In this document: positions 17,385-25,893 of the stretch, one piece after another | Layout of the letters: every line of letters starts with the position of its first letter | How positions within the stretch are numbered: position 1 is the first letter of the stretch | Assembly: GCF_900112675.1 (NCBI RefSeq) | Contig: NZ_FOMQ01000006.1 | Span: 124,001 to 188,000, forward strand | From: Paracidovorax konjaci | GTDB lineage: Bacteria > Pseudomonadota > Gammaproteobacteria > Burkholderiales > Burkholderiaceae_C | Direction of reading: 5' to 3' | Length of the DNA stretch: 64,000 nucleotides | Notes under the pieces: model-generated | The model's database searches: none | Told to the model about the DNA's origin: nothing | What the model saw: only the letters and a program-made list of their open reading frames with translations | Translations under genes and position numbers: made by a program

Positions 17385-19349
17385 ATGGACGAGGAGGAGG
17401 GGGCCGGACCCCGCAGTGCCCCCGGGGAATCGGCTGGCTGGCGATTGCCCGCCGCGCTGCTCATCTATGCGGCGGCCGGTCTTGCGTGGGTGGCGGGCGC
17501 ACAGGCGCTGCTGCCGCCCGGCAGCTTCTGGCGCACCGTGCTGGAAGCGGCCTTCGTGCTGGCGCCCGCGGCCTGCGGCGTGTGGGCCTTGCGCCGCTGG
17601 CGCGCGCGCGGCCGGGAGATCGCCGTCCTGGCGCGCGGTGCCCGGCAGGCCGACGAGCGCCAGCGCCTGGCCGCCACCGTGGTGGACAACGCGGCCGAGG
17701 GCATGGTGGTGACCGACGCCGAGAGCCGCATCCTGTCGGTGAACGCGGCGTTCACGCGGCTGATGGGCTATAGCGAGTCGGAAATGCTGGGTCGCACGCC
17801 GCGGCTTTTCAAGTCGGGCCGGCACGGGCGCGCCTTCTACGAAGCCATGTGGCGCGAGCTGGGCCGCACGGGCCACTGGCAGGGCGAGATCTGGAACCGC
17901 CGCAAGAACGGCGAGGTGTTTCCTGAGCGCATGTCGCTCTCCAGCGTGCGCAATGCGCAGGGCGAGGTCACGCACTACGTGTGCCTTTTCACCGACATCT
18001 CCCAGGAGCACGAGCAGCGCCGGCGGCTGGAGGTGATGGCGCACACCGACCCGCTCACGGGCCTGCCCAACCGCACCTTCTTCGCACAGCAGCTCGACGA
18101 GGCCATGACCGACGCGCGGGCCCAGGGCGAGCCGCTGGCGGTACTGCTGGTCAACCTCGACCGTTTCAAGGACGTGAACGACAGCTACGGCCATGCCGTG
18201 GGCGACGAGGTGCTGCGCCACATCGCCGCGCGCGTGCAGGGCGCGCTGCGCGCCGGTGATCTGGCCGGGCGGCTGGCGGGCGACGAGATCGGCGTGATCG
18301 CCCGCCGCGTGGATGGCGCGTCAGGGGCGGTCGCCACCGCCCGCAGCCTGTTGGCCGCGCTGGCCGAGCCCTGGCGGTCGCCCGACGGCTTCGAGGTGGT
18401 GGCCTCGGCCAGCGTGGGCATCTGTTTGTTTCCCGACCATGGCGACAGCGCTGATGCGCTGCTGCAGGGCGCGCACGCGGCGGTGTACGGCGCGCGCGAG
18501 CACGGGCACGGCGCCTGGCACTTCTTCGACGAAAGCCTCACGCAGGCCGCGCGCGAGCGGCTGGCGCTCGAAGCGCGGCTGCGCACCGCGCTTGCGCAGG
18601 GCCAGTTGCAACTGCACTACCAGCCGCAGGTCGACATCGCTTCCGGGCGCATCATCGGCGCGGAGGCGCTCGTGCGCTGGAACGATCCCGTGGAAGGCTT
18701 CATCGCGCCCGATCGCTTCATTCCCGTGGCCGAGCGCACGGGCGTGATCGCCCCGCTGGGCGAGTGGGTGATGCACGAGGCCTGCCGGCAAGCCCAGCGC
18801 TGGCGCGATGCCGGCCTGCCCGAGGTGACGATGGCCGTGAACATCTCGCCGCGGCAGTTCCACCTCACCGACCTGGCGGGCTGCGCGGCGCTCGCGCTCG
18901 CGGACTCGGGTTTCCCATCGACGCTGCTGGAAGTGGAAATCACCGAAGGCGCGCTTGCCGAGCGGCCGGAGGAGGCCCGACAGGTGCTGCTGCGGCTGCG
19001 GAGCCTGGGACTGCGGCTGGCCATCGATGATTTCGGAACGGGCTACTCGTCGCTGGCGCACCTCAAGCGCTTTCCGATCGACGTGCTCAAGATCGACAAG
19101 GGCTTCATCCGCGATCTGCCGCAGAGCGTGGACGACATGGCCATCTGCGCCGCCATCATCGCCATGGGGCATAGCCTGGGCCTGGCCGTGCTGGCCGAAG
19201 GCGTCGAAACGCCGGAGCAGCTGGGGTTTCTGCACGCGCGGGGCTGCGACCGCTTCCAGGGCTATCTGTGCTGCCGGCCCGTGCCGGCGGAGGACTTCGC
19301 TGCGCTCCTGGCACGCCAGGCGGGCGGCGGGCCCTCAGGCGCGCCGTAG
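17385..19349 (+). CDS. PAS-GGDEF-EAL protein with degenerate GGDEF, predicted c-di-GMP phosphodiesterase
   Basis: The product has 654 residues. Two hydrophobic segments at about 20-40 and 50-68 form a membrane anchor; then come a PAS domain (about 95-215), a GGDEF domain (about 225-385) and an EAL domain (about 395-645). The GGDEF signature reads LAGDEIGVIA, with AGDEI replacing GGDEF, so cyclase activity is doubtful. The EAL side is intact: EALVRW, NISPRQF, EITEG, DDFGTGYSS, KIDKGFI and AEGVE. I infer a membrane-bound sensor that mainly breaks down cyclic di-GMP. The ATG at 17385 has an AAGGA ribosome-binding site; an upstream in-frame start does not. Confidence 0.9.
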   Translation: MDEEEGAGPRSAPGESAGWRLPAALLIYAAAGLAWVAGAQALLPPGSFWRTVLEAAFVLAPAACGVWALRRWRARGREIAVLARGARQADERQRLAATVVDNAAEGMVVTDAESRILSVNAAFTRLMGYSESEMLGRTPRLFKSGRHGRAFYEAMWRELGRTGHWQGEIWNRRKNGEVFPERMSLSSVRNAQGEVTHYVCLFTDISQEHEQRRRLEVMAHTDPLTGLPNRTFFAQQLDEAMTDARAQGEPLAVLLVNLDRFKDVNDSYGHAVGDEVLRHIAARVQGALRAGDLAGRLAGDEIGVIARRVDGASGAVATARSLLAALAEPWRSPDGFEVVASASVGICLFPDHGDSADALLQGAHAAVYGAREHGHGAWHFFDESLTQAARERLALEARLRTALAQGQLQLHYQPQVDIASGRIIGAEALVRWNDPVEGFIAPDRFIPVAERTGVIAPLGEWVMHEACRQAQRWRDAGLPEVTMAVNISPRQFHLTDLAGCAALALADSGFPSTLLEVEITEGALAERPEEARQVLLRLRSLGLRLAIDDFGTGYSSLAHLKRFPIDVLKIDKGFIRDLPQSVDDMAICAAIIAMGHSLGLAVLAEGVETPEQLGFLHARGCDRFQGYLCCRPVPAEDFAALLARQAGGGPSGAP

Positions 19350-19426
19350 CGCGGGAGATCTGCCACGCTGCCCTGCGGCATGGCCCGCGCCGCATCCGGA
19401 GCGGACCCATGCCACCGCCGTATCCC

Positions 19427-20263
19427 TCACCGGGCGGTTCCGGAGTGCTGCCGCAGGCCTGCGCAGTGGTCCTTCGGCGGGACGGCAGGCGTCTGCACGA
19501 TGCGGTCCGCGGCAGCGGCCGGCAGGGGTGGGCCCTCCTGGCGCGCCTGCGCGATGACGACCTTGGCGCGCAGGTCGTGCTCCCAATGCAGCGGAATGCC
19601 GAGGTCGCGCCGCACATGGCCGGCTCCTGCCACGAGCAGCACGGTCTGGCCAGGGCGGCGCGCACCGGCCGCCGTTTGCGCCAGGCTGGCATCGCGCGCG
19701 ATCTGGATGCGCGCCATGCCGGGCCACTGCGACGCGGGCAGCAGACCGCAGTGGCCTTCCTCCATGGCTGCGATCTGCCGGCGGAGCACCGCCGGCGGCA
19801 CGCGGGCATCCCACGCGGTGTCGCGCATGGCTTCGCGCATCTGCGCCCGGGGCAGGTTGCCGCCCAGCACGGGAACGCCCGCACGCACGGCCTCCATGGC
19901 CACGGGGCCATAGCTTGCCCAGGGCCATGCCGCATCGTTCCAGGCGAGCGCTTCGCGCACATCGGCTTCGGACGCGCCGCGCGGCAGGCGGGAGGTGCTG
20001 CGCCCGGCCTCGGCCATCTCCATCACCAGGGCCGCGAGGCGGCCATGGCTGGCCAGCGCGGCGGCTGCCTCGCGCTGCAGGCGCTGGTGGTCGGGTGCAT
20101 CGTGCTGTTCGCCGATCAGCAGCACCTCGGCGGGCGTCAGGCCGTCCCATGGTGCGTTGTCCGCAGGCGTGCGCGGGGAGTGGCTGCAGGCGGCGGCCAG
20201 CAGGGCCAGTGCGAGCACGGCGGCGCGTGCGGCGGTCGGCAGGGCGGTGGGAAGGGTGGTCAT
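19427..20263 (-). CDS. ChaN-family lipoprotein
   Basis: This 278-residue predicted lipoprotein has a hydrophobic leader ending in the lipobox LLAAAC (lipidated Cys26). The domain shows EVLLIGEQHDAPDHQRLQ at about residues 46-63, VMEMAE near 80, and the C-terminal (L)LVAGAGHVRRDLGIPLH. These are hallmarks of the ChaN family; one member, from Campylobacter, binds heme. Function here is uncharacterised, perhaps heme or iron handling. It is divergent from narX, with an FNR-like site in the shared upstream region, so oxygen-responsive expression is possible. Confidence 0.85.
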   Translation of the reverse strand: MTTLPTALPTAARAAVLALALLAAACSHSPRTPADNAPWDGLTPAEVLLIGEQHDAPDHQRLQREAAAALASHGRLAALVMEMAEAGRSTSRLPRGASEADVREALAWNDAAWPWASYGPVAMEAVRAGVPVLGGNLPRAQMREAMRDTAWDARVPPAVLRRQIAAMEEGHCGLLPASQWPGMARIQIARDASLAQTAAGARRPGQTVLLVAGAGHVRRDLGIPLHWEHDLRAKVVIAQARQEGPPLPAAAADRIVQTPAVPPKDHCAGLRQHSGTAR

Positions 20264-20384
20264 GCGGCAGGCCTTTCGGTCGTGCGAAAGCGTGGCTCGG
20301 GGCGGGTGATGCTACGGGCCCGCCGGACCCGGCTGCGCGCAAACCAGGGACAGGCGCCGGGTTATCCGCTGCATGCCGCGCGGC

Positions 20385-20398
20385 TTGACGTGCATCAA
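20385..20398. promoter_or_regulatory. FNR/Anr-like binding site upstream of narX
   Basis: TTGACGTGCATCAA matches the FNR consensus TTGAT-N4-ATCAA at nine of ten positions with correct spacing. It is 34 bases before the narX ATG and 121 bases before the divergent ChaN-family ATG. Confidence 0.7.
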
Positions 20399-20432
20399 GC
20401 CCGGTGCGCCGGGCCGTTCCTACACTGCGGCC

Positions 20433-22352
20433 ATGCGCAGACCCCTCACGCTGACCACCCGCCTGCTGGCCATCGGCGGCGGCTTCCTGGCCGTGGCCCT
20501 GCTGTCCATTGCGCTGACGCTCTGGATCACCTGGCGGCTCGAAGGCGGTGCCGCAGCCGTCAACGAAGCGGGCCGCCTGCGCATGACCATGATGCGCATG
20601 GCGCTCGCAGGGCAACTGGAGTCGCCGCAAGCCGTGGCGCCTCTGTCGGAACGGTTCGATGCCAGCCTGGCCCTGTTGCGGCAGGGCGATCCCGGGAGGC
20701 CTCTCTTCGTGCCCTGGAACCCGGACACGCTGGCGCGTTTCGACGGCATCCGTGGAGCGTGGCATGCCCTGCGCGATGGCCCGGGTGCGCCCACGGTGCC
20801 GCAGGCCGATGCCTTCGTGCAGCAGGTGGATGGCTTCGTGGATGCGATCGAGCAGCAGATGGCGCGGTGGACCGCGGCGCTGCACCTCTTCCAGCTCGCG
20901 ATGGTGGCCGTGGCCATTGCCGCGGCCGTGGCCTTCATGGCCGTGAGCCACTGGCTGGTGCTCGCTCCGCTGGCGCGTCTGCAGCAGGCACTCGCGCGCA
21001 TGGGGCAGGGCGATCTGCGCACGCGCCTGCCCGTGGAGTCGCAGGACGAATTCGGGCAGGTGGCCACCGGCTTCAACCTGATGGCGAATGCGCTGCAATC
21101 CTCGCACCAGGACCTGGAGCGCAAGGTGGCGGAGAAGACCTGCCGGCTGGAGGAGCGCAACGCGCGCCTTGCGTCGCTCTACGCGGTGAGCGCCCAGGTC
21201 TCCGAGGCCGGCAGCCTCGACGCATTGGCCCGGGGGTTCGTGGAGCGCGTGCGGGAGATCGCGCACGCCGATGCCGCCGCCGTGCGCTGGTCCGACGAGG
21301 CCAACGAGCGCTACATGCTGCTGGCGGGCCACGGCCTGCCCGAGTCGATGGCGCAGGGCGAGCATTGCCTGCCCACCGGGGCGTGCCACTGCGGGCAGCC
21401 CGAGTCCTCCGCCCGGCTGCGCGTCATCCCCATCCTGCCCAGCGCGCGGCCCGGCATGCCGCACTGCGGCGACGCGGGCTACCAGACGCTGGTGCTGGTG
21501 CCCGTGCGCACCCAGCAACGCGTGCTGGGCGAGGTCAACCTCTTCTTCCGGGCGGCCACGGAGGTGGAGCCCGGCATGCGCGAAATGCTGGAGGCCATGG
21601 CGAGCCATCTGGCCACGGCGATGGAAGGGCTGCGCGCCACCGCGCTCGAACGCGAGGCCGCCGTGGCGCAGGAGCGGTCCTTCATCGCACGTGAGCTGCA
21701 CGACTCGATCGCGCAGTCGCTGGCCTTTCTCAAGATCCAGACGCAACTGCTGCGGGACGCGGTCGGCCGTGGCGATACCGGCGCCCGCGACCGCAGCATG
21801 GGGGAACTGGATGTGGGCGTGCGCGGCTGCTATGCCGACGTGCGTGAATTGCTCGTGCATTTCCGCACGCGCACCAGCGAGGAGGACATCGAGGCCGCGC
21901 TGCGTGCCACGCTCTCCAAGTTCGGCCACCAGACCGGCATCGCGCACACGCTCTCCATGGCAGGGCACGGGCTGCCGCTGGCCCCGGATGTGCAGATCCA
22001 GGTGCTGCACATGGTGCAGGAGGCGCTCTCGAACGTGCGCAAGCACTCGGGCGCGCGCCGCGTCGACGTGCGCGTGCAGCGCCATCCGCACTGGCGCTTC
22101 GAGGTGGAGGACGACGGCTGCGGGTTCGACCCGGCCGCCGTGCCGCCGGATTCGCTGCACGTGGGCCTGGGCATCATGCGCGAGCGGGCCGATCGCGTCG
22201 GCGCGCAGGTGCGCATCGGTGCCACCGCCGGCCGCGGCACGCAGGTCTGCATCGAACTGCCGACCCATCCCGCCAGCCCCGCCGATGCCGGGCCGGCGCC
22301 TGCCGCGCGAGCGGCGCGTCCGGTCCCGGCGTTCGCGCCGCTCGCTTGCTGA
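20433..22352 (+). CDS. narX: Nitrate/nitrite sensor histidine kinase NarX
   Basis: This 639-residue membrane kinase has a first transmembrane helix at about residues 10-32, and a P-box-like NEAGRLRMTMMRMAL (about 44-58) as in NarX/NarQ nitrate-binding helices. A second helix near 150-172, a HAMP segment, and a GAF-like central region with the Cys cluster typical of NarX (CLPTGACHCG, about 311-320) follow. The HisKA_3 box RELHDSIAQ carries the phospho-acceptor His423, and the HATPase domain includes the GLGIMRERA motif. It senses periplasmic nitrate or nitrite and phosphorylates NarL, whose gene starts ten bases after its stop. An FNR-like site precedes it. Confidence 0.93.
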   Translation: MRRPLTLTTRLLAIGGGFLAVALLSIALTLWITWRLEGGAAAVNEAGRLRMTMMRMALAGQLESPQAVAPLSERFDASLALLRQGDPGRPLFVPWNPDTLARFDGIRGAWHALRDGPGAPTVPQADAFVQQVDGFVDAIEQQMARWTAALHLFQLAMVAVAIAAAVAFMAVSHWLVLAPLARLQQALARMGQGDLRTRLPVESQDEFGQVATGFNLMANALQSSHQDLERKVAEKTCRLEERNARLASLYAVSAQVSEAGSLDALARGFVERVREIAHADAAAVRWSDEANERYMLLAGHGLPESMAQGEHCLPTGACHCGQPESSARLRVIPILPSARPGMPHCGDAGYQTLVLVPVRTQQRVLGEVNLFFRAATEVEPGMREMLEAMASHLATAMEGLRATALEREAAVAQERSFIARELHDSIAQSLAFLKIQTQLLRDAVGRGDTGARDRSMGELDVGVRGCYADVRELLVHFRTRTSEEDIEAALRATLSKFGHQTGIAHTLSMAGHGLPLAPDVQIQVLHMVQEALSNVRKHSGARRVDVRVQRHPHWRFEVEDDGCGFDPAAVPPDSLHVGLGIMRERADRVGAQVRIGATAGRGTQVCIELPTHPASPADAGPAPAARAARPVPAFAPLAC

Positions 22353-22362
22353 TCCGGCCGCC

Positions 22363-23130
22363 ATGCCGCTCTCCGACACGCCTGTGACCGCGTCGCCTTC
22401 CGATGCGCTGCGCTGCGCCGCGGCCGAACCGCTGCGCGTTTTCGTGGTGGACGACCACACGCTCTTCCGCCGCGGCCTGATCGCCTTGCTGGCCCAGTAC
22501 CCGGCCTTGCGCGTGGTGGGCGAGGCCGGCGATGCGGGCGAGGCGCTGCGGCTGGCGCCGCCGCTCGCTCCCCAGGTGGTTCTGCTGGACCACCACCTGC
22601 CGGGAGTGCGTGGCATCGACGCGATCCGCGGGCTGCGCGAGGCGATGCCGCAGGCGCGGGTGCTCATGCTCACGGTGAGCGAAGACGGAGAAGACCTCGC
22701 GCAGGCCCTGCGTCAGGGTGCGCAGGGCTACCTTCTCAAGACCATCGAAGGCGATCTGCTGGCCGATGCAATCGCCCGGGCGGCCCGTGGCGAGCCCGTG
22801 GTGAGCGCCGAACTGATGGGCAAGCTCGTGGCGGCCTTCCAGGCGCAAGGCGGTCCGCCATCCGATGCGGTAACCGAGGCACCGGGCGCGCCGCCGCCGG
22901 ACGCCACCCACCAGCCCGAAGCTGCCGAGCCTGCGAGCCCGCTTTCTCCGCGCGAGGAGGACGTGCTGCGGGAAATCGCACGCGGCGCGAGCAACAAGGA
23001 GATCGCGCGCGCGCTCGACATTGCGGAGACGACGGTCAAGATCCACGTGCAACACATCCTGCGCAAGCTGGGCCTCAGTTCGCGCGTACAGGCGGCCGTG
23101 TACGCGTCGGACCGACAGCGCGTGGCGTGA
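22363..23130 (+). CDS. narL: Nitrate/nitrite response regulator NarL
   Basis: The product has 255 residues. The receiver domain has the acidic pair Asp30-Asp31 and the phospho-acceptor Asp76 in [11 protein letters not shown] Pro/Ala-rich linker (about 155-188) leads to a LuxR-type HTH with [20 protein letters not shown] and [15 protein letters not shown]. The linker is longer than in E. coli NarL (overall about 40 residues more). It would act as the partner of NarX, controlling narK and narG expression. It is convergent with the ABC permease gene, 31 bases away. Confidence 0.92.
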   Translation: MPLSDTPVTASPSDALRCAAAEPLRVFVVDDHTLFRRGLIALLAQYPALRVVGEAGDAGEALRLAPPLAPQVVLLDHHLPGVRGIDAIRGLREAMPQARVLMLTVSEDGEDLAQALRQGAQGYLLKTIEGDLLADAIARAARGEPVVSAELMGKLVAAFQAQGGPPSDAVTEAPGAPPPDATHQPEAAEPASPLSPREEDVLREIARGASNKEIARALDIAETTVKIHVQHILRKLGLSSRVQAAVYASDRQRVA

Positions 23131-23161
23131 GCCCTGTCTGGCAAAGCGGCTGGGCCGGCGG

Positions 23162-23854
23162 TCAGCGCATGGCCGGCGCCGCACCGCGCGCGGCCGCGGC
23201 ACGCGCACCCAGGTCGAGCGCGCTGCACAGCAGCCAGTAGAGCAGGGCGACGAAGCAGAAGATCTCCGCCGGGGCGATCATTACCCGAGCATTGACCTGC
23301 GTGGCGAGGAACGAAAGCTCGTTCACGCCGACGATGTAGGCGAGCGAGCTGTCCTTGATGAGCGTGACCCACTGGTTGATGAAGGACGGCAGCATCATGC
23401 GCAGCGCCTGCGGCAGCACCACGTAGCGCAGCGCTCCCCAGCGGGTGAAGCCCATCGCCAGCCCTGCCGTCCACTGCCCGTTGCCCACGCCGCGGATGCC
23501 TGCCGCCACGCCGTGGGCCAGGTAGGCGCCGCTCACCAGTGCCAGTGCGGCCATCACCGACAGCACGCCCGGCACGTCGATGCCCAGCCACAACGGCAGC
23601 AGGAAGTAGGTCCAGAAGATCAGCATCAGCACCGGAATGGCACGCAGGAAACCCAGCACCGCCACCAGCAGGTGGAGTGCCGGGCCACGCAGCAGCACCA
23701 GCAGGATGCCCAGGCCCAGGCCGAGCGCGGCCGAGGCGATGCCCGAACCGGCGCTGAGCAGCAGCGTGAGCAGTGCGCCGCCGGGCGGCCCCTCGGGAAA
23801 CGTGCCCCAGAGCAGGTAGCCGAGGTCGTTGTGCAGAAACGAGAAGTCCATCAT
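23162..23854 (-). CDS. Polar amino acid ABC transporter permease (second)
   Basis: This 230-residue HisM/GlnP-type permease has about five membrane helices. The EAA loop, where the ATPase docks, is seen as [20 protein letters not shown] at about residues 148-167. Its start codon overlaps the stop of the first permease by four bases (ATGA at 23851-23854). It is the last gene of a binding protein / permease / permease set that has no ATPase gene. It is convergent with narL. Confidence 0.88.
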   Translation of the reverse strand: MMDFSFLHNDLGYLLWGTFPEGPPGGALLTLLLSAGSGIASAALGLGLGILLVLLRGPALHLLVAVLGFLRAIPVLMLIFWTYFLLPLWLGIDVPGVLSVMAALALVSGAYLAHGVAAGIRGVGNGQWTAGLAMGFTRWGALRYVVLPQALRMMLPSFINQWVTLIKDSSLAYIVGVNELSFLATQVNARVMIAPAEIFCFVALLYWLLCSALDLGARAAAARGAAPAMR

Positions 23855-24609
23855 GCCGCCCTGTGCCGGGTGCCCGAGGCCCGCCGCTCCGCGAGGCGGC
23901 CGGCGGCCCCCAGCAGCGCAATGGCGAGGATGTAGAGCAGGGTGGCGATGCCGTAGACCTGGAAGGTCTTCCAGGTCTCGGCTTCCACCTGGCGGGCGCG
24001 GTACGACAGCTCCATCAGGCCGATGGCCATGCCCAGCGAGGTGTTCTTGAGGATGTTCATGGCCTGGCCGATGAGCGGCGGCGCGGCGATCCGCAGGGCC
24101 TGCGGCAGCACCACGTGGCGCAAGGCCTGGCCCGGCGTAAAGCCCAGTGCGAGGGCGGCAGCGCGCTGGCCGCTCGGCACGCCGCGCAGGCCCGAGCGGA
24201 TGTCCTCGCCCACATAGGCGGCCGAATACAGCACCAGCCCGGCCAAGGCCGCGAGGAACTCGAACGAAGGCCATCGCGCCACCACCGTACCGAACAGAGT
24301 CAGCGCATGCGCGCCGTTCAGCCACGCGAGCACGCCCTCGGGCAGCAGCGACGGCAGTCCGAAGTACCAGAACAGCAACTGCACGAGCAGCGGTGTGTTG
24401 CGCACCAGGGAGAGGTAGATTCCCGTGACGCGCACGAGTGACGCGCGGCCGCTCTCGCGTGCTGCCGCGAGTGCCGCACCGAGCACGGTGGAGGCGGCGA
24501 TCACCAGCAGCGAGGACCACAGCGTCATCAGCCAGCCGTCGAGCAGCCAGCCCAGGTAGCGTGGCGCGAGCAGCAGTTCCTGCAGCGCCGAGAAGGAAAG
24601 GTCGGTCAT
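23851..24609 (-). CDS. Polar amino acid ABC transporter permease (first)
   Basis: The product has 252 residues, with the HisM/GlnP family signature [20 protein letters not shown] at about residues 86-105 and the EAA loop [20 protein letters not shown] near 180-200. It pairs with the 23162-23854 permease to form the membrane channel of an amino acid importer. It lies 99 bases after the binding-protein gene on the same strand. Confidence 0.9.
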   Translation of the reverse strand: MTDLSFSALQELLLAPRYLGWLLDGWLMTLWSSLLVIAASTVLGAALAAARESGRASLVRVTGIYLSLVRNTPLLVQLLFWYFGLPSLLPEGVLAWLNGAHALTLFGTVVARWPSFEFLAALAGLVLYSAAYVGEDIRSGLRGVPSGQRAAALALGFTPGQALRHVVLPQALRIAAPPLIGQAMNILKNTSLGMAIGLMELSYRARQVEAETWKTFQVYGIATLLYILAIALLGAAGRLAERRASGTRHRAA

Positions 24610-24708
24610 CGGCCATGGGCCGCGACGGCCGGGTCCGGTAGGGCGCGGCCGTGGCGGCTGGAAGAAGCGTTGGATGCCAGCGGTGCGCGCCCCATGGCGC
24701 GCCAGCCT

Positions 24709-25536
24709 TCAGGAAGGATCGCCGATCTTGAAGATGCGCTGCAGCGGCGTGGCCGTGCTGGGGCCGAACCAAGCATCGTGGATCTTCTGCGCACGGCCGT
24801 CGGCTTCGATGGCGCGCAGCGCTGTGTTCACGGTATCGGTGAGCGCGGTTTCGCCCTTGGGTATGCCCACGCCGATGTAGTCCTGCGAGATCGCGAAGGG
24901 CGGGATCTCGTACTTGTCGCGGTCTGGCACGGTGGACAGCAGGCCGATGAGCTTGGGTCCGTCCTGCGAGATGGCCTGCACGTTGCCGTTGCGCAGCGCC
25001 GCGAATGCGAAAGGCGTGTCGTCGTAGGCCACCAGCGTGGCCTGCGGGTACTTCTGGCGCAACTGGATCTCGTTGGTGGTGCCCTTGTCCACGCCGATGC
25101 GCAGCGCATTCAACTGGTCGGGCGACTTGAGCGTGCCCTTCTTGGCGATGAACTGGGTGCCAGAGGCGAAATAGGGCGTGCTGAAGTTCACGACCTTGGC
25201 GCGCTCTTCGGTGATGGTGAAGTTGGCCAGCACCAGGTCCACCTTGCCGGAGGTGAGTAGCGGGATGCGGTTGGCCGGGTTGGTCGGAACGATCTCCAGC
25301 TTCACGCCGAGCGCCTTGGCGAGTTCCGCCGCCACGTCCACGTCCAGCCCGACGATCTTGCGGGTCTTGGGATCGACCTGGCCGAACGGTGGGTTGGCGT
25401 CGAAGGCGGCCACGCGCACCACGCCGGCCTTCTTGATGTCGCCCAGGCGGTCGGCCCAGGACAGGGTGGATACGGCGGCCAGGGCTGCGAGCAGCACGGC
25501 GTTGCGAGGGAGTTTCTGGAGCTGGATTCGGATCAT
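24709..25536 (-). CDS. Periplasmic amino acid-binding protein of an ABC importer
   Basis: The 275-residue SBP_bac_3 protein has a signal peptide (cleavage probably after LSWA, about residue 28) and motifs RVAAFDANPPFGQVD, VGLDVDVAAELAKALGVK and VDLVLANFTITEERAKVVNF. The ligand is likely a polar amino acid or a related compound. I chose the ATG at 25536 because it gives a normal signal peptide; longer in-frame extensions do not. It is divergent from narK1 across 357 bases. Confidence 0.9.
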   Translation of the reverse strand: MIRIQLQKLPRNAVLLAALAAVSTLSWADRLGDIKKAGVVRVAAFDANPPFGQVDPKTRKIVGLDVDVAAELAKALGVKLEIVPTNPANRIPLLTSGKVDLVLANFTITEERAKVVNFSTPYFASGTQFIAKKGTLKSPDQLNALRIGVDKGTTNEIQLRQKYPQATLVAYDDTPFAFAALRNGNVQAISQDGPKLIGLLSTVPDRDKYEIPPFAISQDYIGVGIPKGETALTDTVNTALRAIEADGRAQKIHDAWFGPSTATPLQRIFKIGDPS

Positions 25537-25893
25537 TGGATGGGTCCTCCCGGAGTACAGGTTCTGTGGTGTCTGAGGGCCTGCAGCGTTCCGCCGTGGC
25601 GGCGCCGAAGCCCTGGCTGCCGATGATAGGAAGCGCGCCGCGGGCGACATTGGAGGAATCCGGATATCGGTATGCACGGCCGCGCGGCCACCCCTGTGCT
25701 AGCGCAGGAGGCATGGGGCATGGCAGGTGCGTGCCTTGTGCATAGTTCTTTCGGAGGATGCGGTGGCGGCAGCGCATCCTCCTTCCGCAGCGGCCCGCCC
25801 CCTCCAGCGGAGGATGTGCAGCCCATGCCGTTCGCGGGACCATGCGTCCATGCCCTGCGGACCCACTGCGGGGCTTTCCCAAGGACGAACGCC
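25537..25893. other. Divergent region between ABC importer and narK1
   Basis: No gene is evident in these 357 bases. An AAGGA ribosome-binding site lies before narK1. I found no FNR-type TTGAT-N4-ATCAA site. The notable content is the structured stretch 25753-25816 and an imperfect palindrome CCTGTGCTAGCGCAGG at 25693-25708. Confidence 0.55.
25753..25816 (+). promoter_or_regulatory. Leader with two competing hairpins before narK1
   Basis: GGAGGATGCG (25753-25762) pairs perfectly with CGCATCCTCC (25773-25782). The element GGAGGATG occurs again at 25809-25816 and can pair with the same CATCCTCC arm (25775-25782), so the two structures exclude each other. A small CCTCC-AGC-GGAGG hairpin also forms at 25801-25813. 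The layout resembles an attenuator or other RNA switch; no transcript data are available. Confidence 0.45.

Noticed and set aside
20385-20398. The FNR-like site as an operator for the ChaN-like gene only
   Set aside because: The site is 121 bases from that start but 34 bases from narX, a much better placed target; shared control stays possible.
19335-22673. An 1112-codon minus-strand frame across narX and the ChaN-like gene
   Set aside because: It crosses two well-supported genes, is rich in Arg, His and Gly, and matches no domain.
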